From contig NZ_CP046393.1 of NCBI RefSeq assembly GCF_009734185.1, positions 1 through 64,000 on the forward strand: a stretch of 64,000 bases of DNA, in the 5' to 3' direction. The translations under genes were made by a program, and so were the position numbers. Source of the DNA: Commensalibacter melissae. Its GTDB lineage: Bacteria; Pseudomonadota; Alphaproteobacteria; Acetobacterales; Acetobacteraceae. This document shows positions 56,944 through 64,000 of the stretch, one piece after another (position 1 is the stretch's first letter; every line of letters begins with the position of its first letter). Under the pieces are notes generated by a model. The model saw only the letters and a list, made by a program, of their open reading frames with translations. It did no database searches and was not told the DNA's origin.

Positions 56944-58539
56944 GTGAAAAATTATGATGTGGTTATAATTGGGGGTGGACTTGCCGGATTGACATTGGCC
57001 AGTCAATTGCTGCGTGATATACCTGATATTTCCATTTGTCTTATTCATGATGCAAAATTTCCCAATGAAGAGACAGCTTTCAAAGTTGGAGAAGCAACAA
57101 TTGATTTGGGTGGGTATTATCTTAGGGAATTGCTGGGAGATGAATATCTAAGTCGGGAACATTTTATAAAAATGGGAATGCGGTTTATTTATACAAATGA
57201 TAAACTCTATAAAGAAATGGGAATTAGAAATTTTCCTCAAAAAAATTCCTATCAATTTGAACGTGGCAAACTGGAAAATCATTTTTTTTCATTATTACAA
57301 GATAAAATTGATATTTTACAAAATACGCGTTTTCTTGATGTTGAAGATGAGGGGCATTTTAAAAAAATCCACGTAGTTGAATTGAGCAAAGTCCAGAAAA
57401 TCATTAATTCTCGTTGGATTGTTGATGCATCCGGACGGAAAAAAGTTATTTCCAGGAAGTATAATTTATCAAGCAAAGGTAATTTACCCAATTCTTCAGT
57501 CTGGTTTAGAGTCAAGGGGGCTGTTCTGGTAGATGAAATCTATCCGGCAGAAGAAGATAACCCTTTTTATGGCATGGATAGAAGCTACAGTTCCTTACAT
57601 ATTGATGGAAAGGGATATTGGATCTGGGTGCTTCGGCTTTCTGATCATACGACCAGTGTGGGAATATGTTTTAGTGAGAATATTCATCAATTTGACAGTT
57701 TATCGGATTTGGAAAAAACCTTTGAATGGTTAAAAACGCATGAAAGGGTTTTTTATGATTATTTGCTGAAGAAACAATTTTCCATTCTTGATTTTAAATA
57801 TTTGAGAAAATACGCATCTATTGCGCAGCCCTGTATCTCTGAAAATCATTGGGCATTAACAGGGGATGCATGCATTTTTTTGGATCCAGTTTATTCAAGT
57901 GGTATAGATTTGATGTGCATTGAAAACACGTTTATAGTTGATGTCCTTGCACAGGAAAAAAATGGTCAAGACATAAAAGAACGTATGGCATTTTATAATT
58001 CGGTCATATCAGATCTGGTAATTGCTTATAGTAACGTATTTGATAAAATGTACGAACAAAAAGATAATTGGTATTATATTTTTGTTAAATATGTTGTTGA
58101 TTCCGTATTTTATTTTGGATCAATTTGCCCCTGTTTCATGAATAAGGGAATGAGAGATTTTAAAAACGCAAAGATTATATGGGATAAAATTCATAAAATT
58201 TATATGGAATATGATAAGGTGAATTCCATACTCAAAACCAAGAAATTTTCTGAAAACAATAGGCAGAATAATTTGGACTTACCAAGATTTATCAATCTTT
58301 CTGAAAGTCTATTTGCCAAAATAAACAGTTATTTGACGGAACCTGATAATGACCTGGAGAAATTGATTAACCTGTTACAGGATAATTACCAGGTCATGTG
58401 TAAAATATGTGAATATATTTCTTCCGATAGGAATTTATATGATTTGTATATTAGAAGGGATGGACCACCAGAAATCTTTCATACTTCATGGCGTTATGGT
58501 GAATTTTTTCCCAATCCAGAAATGGTGAATAGAAATTAA
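56944..58539 (+). CDS. FAD-dependent halogenase-like monooxygenase of unknown substrate
   Basis: A 531-residue flavoprotein resembling tryptophan-halogenase-type enzymes. It has the FAD loop VVIIGGGLAGLTLASQL, VGEATI at 48-53, and a Lys76 in FIKMGMRFIY, aligning with the catalytic Lys of RebH-type halogenases (GYKLGIRF). The second flavin motif is LTGDACIFLDPVYSSGIDL. The halogenase WxWxIP motif is altered: WIWVLR. The start is GTG 56944 with GAGGG upstream. Low GC, no partner genes and AT-rich gaps on both sides suggest an accessory gene. Halogenation is possible but unproven. Confidence 0.72.
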   Translation: MKNYDVVIIGGGLAGLTLASQLLRDIPDISICLIHDAKFPNEETAFKVGEATIDLGGYYLRELLGDEYLSREHFIKMGMRFIYTNDKLYKEMGIRNFPQKNSYQFERGKLENHFFSLLQDKIDILQNTRFLDVEDEGHFKKIHVVELSKVQKIINSRWIVDASGRKKVISRKYNLSSKGNLPNSSVWFRVKGAVLVDEIYPAEEDNPFYGMDRSYSSLHIDGKGYWIWVLRLSDHTTSVGICFSENIHQFDSLSDLEKTFEWLKTHERVFYDYLLKKQFSILDFKYLRKYASIAQPCISENHWALTGDACIFLDPVYSSGIDLMCIENTFIVDVLAQEKNGQDIKERMAFYNSVISDLVIAYSNVFDKMYEQKDNWYYIFVKYVVDSVFYFGSICPCFMNKGMRDFKNAKIIWDKIHKIYMEYDKVNSILKTKKFSENNRQNNLDLPRFINLSESLFAKINSYLTEPDNDLEKLINLLQDNYQVMCKICEYISSDRNLYDLYIRRDGPPEIFHTSWRYGEFFPNPEMVNRN

Positions 58540-58850
58540 TTATTTTCTGATATAGATATTTATATTTTATTATTCTGAAAGTGGCATTTTTATAGAAAAA
58601 GCGTTTACGTATTGATTCTGTGAATATTTTTAATTATAAATTATTAGTTTTTGTTACTAGATTGATTGATTTTAAAACTAAATTCTTATTGTTTTGTTGA
58701 ATCGGAATGTTTGTTTTAACGCCGCCCTAAGTTAGCACTGTGTAACTAATTTTATTATTTCTGTTTTTTTAAAAAAACAGGAACAGGATTGATGCGATCA
58801 GTCTGTTATTGATTAATTTTTCAATTTAAAAATATTTATAGGATTATAAT
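58540..58850. other. Gap between flavoprotein and SulP gene, with AT palindrome
   Basis: 311 bp, AT-rich. It contains a perfect 20-bp palindrome CTGTTTTTTTAAAAAAACAG at 58761-58780, possibly a weak terminator, and the only GC-rich spot TTAACGCCGCCCTAAGTTAG near 58718. No ORF or RNA gene was seen. Confidence 0.5.
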
Positions 58851-60329
58851 ATGTTGCTGTCTTGTAATCGACAAGAATGGCTTGGAAATATTCGTGCGGA
58901 TATTCTATCTGGTATTGTGGTTGCATTGGCCCTGATACCAGAGTCAATTGCTTTTTCCATTATTGCTGGGGTTGATCCGAGTGTAGGACTTTATTCGGCT
59001 TTTGCCATTCCTTGTGTCATTTCGTTATTTGGCGGACGTCCTGGAATGATATCCTCATCGACGGGTTCAATGGCTTTACTGATGGGGCCTTTGGTAAAGA
59101 CTCATGGATTAAGTTATTTACTCGTTGCATCAATTCTTGCAGGTATTTTTCAGATCATTGCCGGATATTTGAAACTTGGTGAATTAATGCGTTTTGTTTC
59201 CCATTCTGTCGTGACTGGTTTTGTAAATGCGTTGGCAATTTTGATTTTTATGGCACAGCTTCCGCAATTAGTGCATGTGACATGGCATGTTTACGTGATT
59301 GTTGGTGGTGGATTGGCAATTATTTACCTTTTCCCTTATTTAACGAAATTAATACCGTCTCCCTTGATATGTATTATTATAATGACCGCCATTTCAATAG
59401 GTTATGGTTTAAATATTCCAACGGTGGGTGATATGGGTAAATTGCCAGGTTCTTTACCAATTTTGGCTATTCCAGATATTCCTTTGGACTTTCATACCCT
59501 CATGATCATTTTACCATATTCTGCTGGACTGGCAGCGGTAGGATTACTTGAAACCATGATGACAGCAACGATCGTTGATGAATTCACGGATACTTCAAGT
59601 GATAAAAATCGTGAGTGTAAGGGGCAGGGAATTGCCAATATCTGTACTGCTTTTCTGGGCGGTATGGCTGGATGTGCCATGATTGGTCAATCGGTTATTA
59701 ATATCAAGTCCGGGGGAAGGGGACGATTATCTACCTTGGTGGCTGGTATTTTCTTGCTCATTCTTGTTGTTTTTTTAAAGGAATGGGTGGCCCGGATTCC
59801 TATGGCCGCCTTGGTGGCTGTGATGATCATGGTTTCTATTAGTACTTTTTCCTGGCGTTCAATTCTTGATTTAAAAAAATATCCGCTTTCTACCAATATT
59901 GTCATGATTCTAACGGTCTGTGTTGTGGTTGGAACAAATAATCTGGCCTATGGAGTATTAACAGGCGTGCTGGTTGCCTCTCTTGTTTTCGCAAGCAAGG
60001 TTTCACATTTCATGCTGATTAAATCAGAAAAAAAAGATCAGTCCCGTATTTATAAAGTGAATGGTCATATATTCTTTGTAACGGTTGATCGTTTTATAAA
60101 TAATTTTGATCTCAAGGAAGAGATTAAGAATGTTACAGTCGATCTAACCCATGCGCATTTTTGGGATGTAAGTTCAGTGATGGCATTGGATAAGGTTGTC
60201 ATTCATTTTCGCCAACGTGGTATAAAAGTGGAGGTTCAGGGAATGAATGATGCCACGGCGACTATCATTGACCGTTTTGGCATCCATGATAAACCAGAGG
60301 AAATTGAAAAGGTTATCGGGAGTTATTAA
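58851..60329 (+). CDS. SulP-family anion permease with STAS domain
   Basis: A 492-residue transporter. The SulP core starts [20 protein letters not shown], followed by [35 protein letters not shown] and [20 protein letters not shown]. The C-terminal cytoplasmic STAS domain (about 395-492) includes [19 protein letters not shown]. The anion may be sulfate, bicarbonate or other; the DLxHAHFWD pattern alone does not decide. AGGA precedes the ATG. No sulfur gene is adjacent. Confidence 0.88.
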   Translation: MLLSCNRQEWLGNIRADILSGIVVALALIPESIAFSIIAGVDPSVGLYSAFAIPCVISLFGGRPGMISSSTGSMALLMGPLVKTHGLSYLLVASILAGIFQIIAGYLKLGELMRFVSHSVVTGFVNALAILIFMAQLPQLVHVTWHVYVIVGGGLAIIYLFPYLTKLIPSPLICIIIMTAISIGYGLNIPTVGDMGKLPGSLPILAIPDIPLDFHTLMIILPYSAGLAAVGLLETMMTATIVDEFTDTSSDKNRECKGQGIANICTAFLGGMAGCAMIGQSVINIKSGGRGRLSTLVAGIFLLILVVFLKEWVARIPMAALVAVMIMVSISTFSWRSILDLKKYPLSTNIVMILTVCVVVGTNNLAYGVLTGVLVASLVFASKVSHFMLIKSEKKDQSRIYKVNGHIFFVTVDRFINNFDLKEEIKNVTVDLTHAHFWDVSSVMALDKVVIHFRQRGIKVEVQGMNDATATIIDRFGIHDKPEEIEKVIGSY

Positions 60330-60375
60330 TCAGGATCATTCTTGGCGATATATATAGTTAATGTGTTTATATCGC

Positions 60376-60930
60376 TTATTTAGGTCTATTTTTTTGATAT
60401 TTATGAATGGATTTTTTTAATTCATTTAGATTGGGTCCCTGTTGGGTTTCAACATAAGTTGTTTTATTCCATATCCAGATATCTGAACCTTCAACTATCA
60501 AATCATGCATCCCCTTGTGGGATGTTTTTTTTATTTCAATATTGCCAGTAACAGAATCGAGTATTTTTACCCAATGATTGTTACGGTTAAGATAGGCTGT
60601 GGTGGTACAGCCTCCAGACCCACAAAGACTGGCGGATTGTAACTGGGTAAATAGAACAGTTTGCGGTTTTTTTGTGCTGGAGAGGTTTGCATTGCCAATA
60701 AGGATAAGCGGTTTCTCACCATGTTGAACAGCAAAATTAATATCGGTTTTATTCAAGTTATATGCAATTGTTGAAAAATTGTTCGCAGGTTGGGGGGTTA
60801 AAACGACTCTTCCTGATTTTGGATTTTGATAATTTCTGTTTTTTTTCGTATGATGGGAAACTGCGTAAGAGGATTGGACAGTAAAAGCAAAGGCACTGAT
60901 TATACAAAATACAACAAGTTTTTTATTCAT
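60376..60930 (-). CDS. Exported protein of unknown function
   Basis: A 184-residue protein with a signal peptide (KLVVFCIISAFAFTVQSSYA), then a basic linker and a globular part with one Cys pair in SLCGSGGCTTTAYL. Trp-rich end SDIWIWNKTTY. Likely periplasmic; the disulfide loop CGSGGC is the best landmark. I recognise no named family. Isolated gene between sulP and metX. Confidence 0.65.
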   Translation of the reverse strand: MNKKLVVFCIISAFAFTVQSSYAVSHHTKKNRNYQNPKSGRVVLTPQPANNFSTIAYNLNKTDINFAVQHGEKPLILIGNANLSSTKKPQTVLFTQLQSASLCGSGGCTTTAYLNRNNHWVKILDSVTGNIEIKKTSHKGMHDLIVEGSDIWIWNKTTYVETQQGPNLNELKKSIHKYQKNRPK

Positions 60931-61119
60931 AATTATTAAGGCCTTTTTCTAAACAAGAATATTTGATATTAATAGATGAACTTTTAAAAAAACCTAACTT
61001 ATACAGAGATAACATTTTTAATTTCAAATGATTATATAAGATAGTGCAGTTTATGGCAAAGAGATGATTTTTGGGATGGATTTTCATATTTTATAGTAAA
61101 AAGGATACCTGTATTATTT

Positions 61120-62307
61120 ATGGTAACTTCAGGGATTAAACAGGTTGCAGCTGACGAAACACAAAATGAATCTATTCAGAAATTACTTTTTGCTGAAGGA
61201 CTTGTTTTGGAAAATGGTCAAAAACTAAACCACTTGGAAATTGCATATCAGACTTATGGAAAGTTGTCATCAGCCAAGGATAATGCAATTTTGATTTGTC
61301 ATGCTTTAACTGGCGATCAGTATGTTACAGGTATTAATCCAATCAGTAAGAAACCTGGTTGGTGGAGCAGAATGGTTGGTCCTGGGCTACCTATTGATAC
61401 AGACAAATATTTTATAATTTGTAGTAATGTTTTAGGAAGCTGCATGGGAACGACAGGACCACGTTCCATACGAACAGATCATCAGAAAATAGGCTATTGG
61501 GGAATAGACTTTCCTGCAATTACCATTGGGGATATGGTCAATGCCCAAAAACTTCTAATCGATCATTTCAAAATTGATCAGTTATTTGCCGTTATCGGTG
61601 GTTCAATGGGAGGAATGCAGGCATTGCAATGGGCGGTAAGCTATCCAGATCAAGTTTATGCAGCTATACCAATTGCCACCTCGTCTTTTCATTCGGCACA
61701 GAATATTGCATTTAATGAAGTGGGAAGACAGGCCATATTTTCAGACCCCGATTGGCAAAATGGAGATTATTGGCGATATGGTGTTATTCCATCCAGAGGG
61801 TTGGCTGTAGCACGTATGATGGCACATATTACCTATTTGTCAGAAGATGCATTAAACCGAAAATTTGGACGGAGATTGCAAGAAACAATGATAGATTCTT
61901 CGTCACCAATTTTCGGGGAAATGTTTCAGGTAGAAAGCTATTTGCATTATCAGGGATCGAATTTTGTAAGACGTTTTGATGCAAATTCTTATGTGACAAT
62001 CTCCCGGGCAATGGATTGGTTTGATTTGTCCCAAGCTTATGATGGGGATCTGGTCAATGCATTTTCACAGGTTAAATCCAGATTTTGTGTTATCAGTTTT
62101 TCTTCTGACTGGCTTTTTCCCACTTCACGGTCAAGAGTGATAGTCAAGGCATTAAATCGTGTTGGAGCCAAGGTTTCTTTTGTTGAAATTGTAAGTGATA
62201 AAGGGCATGATGCCTTCTTGTTGGATGAACCGGATCTTGATCATGTAATCAGCGGTTTTCTGGCAGGAATTAAAAGACAGAGGCAATTGGAAAATAATGC
62301 GTCTTGA
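61120..62307 (+). CDS. metX: Homoserine O-acetyltransferase
   Basis: Activates homoserine by acylation in methionine synthesis. The 395-residue alpha/beta hydrolase has nucleophile Ser162 in [12 protein letters not shown], Asp330 in SSDWLFPT and His363 in KGHDAFLLD, a complete triad. CHALTGDQY and [12 protein letters not shown] are MetX marks. Acetyl or succinyl use cannot be settled by eye. A ribosome site AAGGA lies rather far (about 13 nt) from the ATG. Its end overlaps metW by 11 bases. Confidence 0.92.
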   Translation: MVTSGIKQVAADETQNESIQKLLFAEGLVLENGQKLNHLEIAYQTYGKLSSAKDNAILICHALTGDQYVTGINPISKKPGWWSRMVGPGLPIDTDKYFIICSNVLGSCMGTTGPRSIRTDHQKIGYWGIDFPAITIGDMVNAQKLLIDHFKIDQLFAVIGGSMGGMQALQWAVSYPDQVYAAIPIATSSFHSAQNIAFNEVGRQAIFSDPDWQNGDYWRYGVIPSRGLAVARMMAHITYLSEDALNRKFGRRLQETMIDSSSPIFGEMFQVESYLHYQGSNFVRRFDANSYVTISRAMDWFDLSQAYDGDLVNAFSQVKSRFCVISFSSDWLFPTSRSRVIVKALNRVGAKVSFVEIVSDKGHDAFLLDEPDLDHVISGFLAGIKRQRQLENNAS

Positions 62308-62899
62308 TCAATGTTGTATTGTTGACATGATTCAGCAAAATTCAACAATACTGGATATTGGATGTGGTGATGGTACATTAATTGATTATCTGTGCTGTAA
62401 TCATCAATGTGATGCACGAGGAATAGAGTTGGATATGTCCTGTGTTACCAAGGCGGTAAGTAAAGGCTTATCTGTAATTCAGGGAAACGCAGATTTTGAC
62501 TTGCAGAATTATCCCACGGATGGTTTTGATTATGTCGTATTATCGAGGACTCTACAGGCGGTTAATCGCCCACGTGAAGTTTTGCAACAAATGTTGCGAA
62601 TAGGACGGTATGCTATTGTTTCATTTCCAAATTTTGGCCATTGGATTGTAAGAATGCAACTGCTTCTTAAAGGACATATGCCCATGACAAAAGTATGGGG
62701 AACCCATTGGTTTGAGACGCCGAATATTCATCCCTGTACCTTAACAGATTTTGTATCACTATGTAAACAAGAGGGATATCATATTAGTCAGTGGATGGCT
62801 ATTGATGATCATGGCGAGGGGGAAAAGGCCCCCTGGCGACGTTCAATACGTTTGGCCAATTTTTTTGGGGAACAGGCCTTATTTTTGCTGACACGTTGA
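62297..62899 (+). CDS. metW: MetW methyltransferase-fold protein
   Basis: Partner of MetX in methionine synthesis; in several proteobacteria MetW raises MetX activity. The 200-residue protein has the SAM-type motif [15 protein letters not shown], then [17 protein letters not shown] and [18 protein letters not shown], the MetW signatures. It overlaps metX and is translationally coupled. Confidence 0.93.
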   Translation: MRLDQCCIVDMIQQNSTILDIGCGDGTLIDYLCCNHQCDARGIELDMSCVTKAVSKGLSVIQGNADFDLQNYPTDGFDYVVLSRTLQAVNRPREVLQQMLRIGRYAIVSFPNFGHWIVRMQLLLKGHMPMTKVWGTHWFETPNIHPCTLTDFVSLCKQEGYHISQWMAIDDHGEGEKAPWRRSIRLANFFGEQALFLLTR

Positions 62900-63164
62900 T
62901 TAAATGAGACAATCAATGCAACTGTTACATATCTGATATTATATTGATTATATATAAACAAAATTGATATTCATTGGATTAGTTAACAGAGTATTTTAGA
63001 TTTCTATTTTTATGTCATGAATTGGTTAATAGAATTGACGGGGTTGGATAATATTACTCTATCATTTACATTACATCATGGTTTTGTAGAGTCATATTTC
63101 TTATGAGTACGAATAAAATTTTTAGAATAATTTTTTAATATTTGATTGAGGTTTAAAAGAAGTA

Positions 63165-64000
63165 ATGCGAGACTTGGATCGGTCTTCTGAAAGTCATATT
63201 TTTGTTGAAAAACATCATTCCCCTTTAAAGATATCATTTCATGGATGGATAAAAATTATAATGGCGACCATTCATACACTAATTGATGGTCCATATATGC
63301 TGGTTGCAGCTGGTTGCGCATTTTTTTCTACCTTGTCGCTATTTCCTTCTATAAGTAGCTTGATTTCCATTTATGGGCTGGTTTTTGATCCACAAACGGT
63401 TGAGCCACAACTGGAATTTCTACAACATTTTTTCCCCCCGAATGTTTATGTTTTTTTACAGGAAATGATTAACAGTATTGTCGAGCAAACCCATTCCACT
63501 TTAACAATACAATTGGTTGTTTCCATTTTGTTCGCTCTTTGGTCTGCATCCATTGGGACAAAGGGTTTGGTTACGGGGCTAAACGTTGCCTATAATACGC
63601 ATGAGACACGGAGTTTCTTGAAATTTCAGGTTCTATCTGTTGTTTTGACATTCTGCGCTATTTTGGGAACGATTATGACCCTTGCGGTTATTGTTGCTTT
63701 ACCGGCAATTTTGAATATTTTGCCATATCAATTTCTAAATATTCTTACAGATTACTTTCCTGCTTACAATATGGTGAGAATAAGTAGTAACATTATTGTT
63801 TTTCTTTTTGCAACGTGGACTTTTGCTTTATTTTACCGTTTTGGGCCCTGCCGTTCCAACGTGCATTGGCGTTGGACATGTCCAGGCGCTTTTATCGCCA
63901 CAATTTTATGGTTGTTGGCTGCCTTTTCTTTTTCTTATTACGTTGCCCATTTTGCAAATTTTACAAGTACTTACGGCCCATTGGGAACCGTGGTTGCTGT
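63165..64000 (+). CDS. YihY/BrkB-family membrane protein, 3' end cut by window
   Basis: An open frame from ATG 63165 that runs off the window (278 codons seen). The start MRDLDRSSES is followed by hydrophobic helices with family motifs FFSTLSLFPSISSLISIYGL, LFALWSASIGTKGLVTGLNV, and RWTCPGAFIATILWLLAAF. UPF0761/BrkB proteins have six helices; function is not known despite the old RNase BN name. AAAAGAAG lies near ribosome distance. Upstream 265 bp has no gene. Confidence 0.88.
   Translation, partial: MRDLDRSSESHIFVEKHHSPLKISFHGWIKIIMATIHTLIDGPYMLVAAGCAFFSTLSLFPSISSLISIYGLVFDPQTVEPQLEFLQHFFPPNVYVFLQEMINSIVEQTHSTLTIQLVVSILFALWSASIGTKGLVTGLNVAYNTHETRSFLKFQVLSVVLTFCAILGTIMTLAVIVALPAILNILPYQFLNILTDYFPAYNMVRISSNIIVFLFATWTFALFYRFGPCRSNVHWRWTCPGAFIATILWLLAAFSFSYYVAHFANFTSTYGPLGTVVA

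Overview
The window looks like ordinary chromosome from a low-GC alphaproteobacterium, most likely an acetic acid bacterium (Acetobacteraceae) of the Commensalibacter type. This is inferred from gene content: the grpE-dnaK-dnaJ block, hemE with hemJ, the DUF2849/CysI/DUF934 sulfite-reductase cluster, the metX-metW pair, CbpA-CbpM and an AT-rich composition. No marker gene such as 16S rRNA is present, so genus is a guess.

Layout. 0-7 kb: heat-shock chaperones (grpE, dnaK, dnaJ), then dapB, metK and trmB on the plus strand. 7-10.7 kb: a DedA membrane protein with a damaged 5' end, an S9 peptidase, a pirin and a small DUF333 lipoprotein. 10.8-15 kb: a compact minus-strand operon nagK-nagB-nagP-nagA for N-acetylglucosamine uptake and breakdown without a PTS. 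15-17.5 kb: a GT2 glycosyltransferase and a D-arabinitol/mannitol-type dehydrogenase. 17.8-22.8 kb: one very large single-chain type ISP restriction-modification enzyme. 23-24.2 kb: tRNA-Ala, an AhpD-like protein and a gene-free stretch dense in GTAC motifs upstream of hemE. This is the best candidate in the window for a replication origin of the Caulobacter/Rickettsia hemE type. 24.2-29.7 kb: hemE, a HAD phosphatase, hemJ, a secreted unknown, two tandem SemiSWEET genes and a polyol-type MFS permease.

29.7-32.8 kb is a graveyard of decaying genes: an SDR remnant, a full-length SDR with three lesions, a quinone oxidoreductase that lost its Rossmann segment, and a LysR regulator with a frameshift and a stop. 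33-40 kb: queE-queC-queD (queuosine), a METTL20-like methyltransferase, ubiA, rsmE, gshA and yqhD. 40-47 kb: lolA, rsmI, an LpoA-like lipoprotein and an envelope operon (DUF374 acyltransferase, waaA, lpxK, lpxL). 47-50.6 kb: the sulfite-reductase cluster and a tandem universal stress protein. 51-55 kb: fabI, aroC, a small unknown, cbpA, cbpM and folE. 55-64 kb: metZ, tRNA-Gly, an orphan flavin-halogenase-like protein, a SulP transporter, a secreted unknown, metX-metW and the start of a YihY/BrkB membrane protein.

Pathways that join up: metX, metW, metZ and metK cover homoserine to methionine to SAM, with CysI supplying sulfide. folE makes the pterin precursor used by queD, queE and queC. LpxL, LpxK, WaaA and the DUF374 enzyme build lipid A-Kdo. 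The arabinitol dehydrogenase and the RbtT/DalT-like permease could form a polyol route although they lie 11 kb apart. No CRISPR array, insertion sequence, integrase or phage gene was seen.
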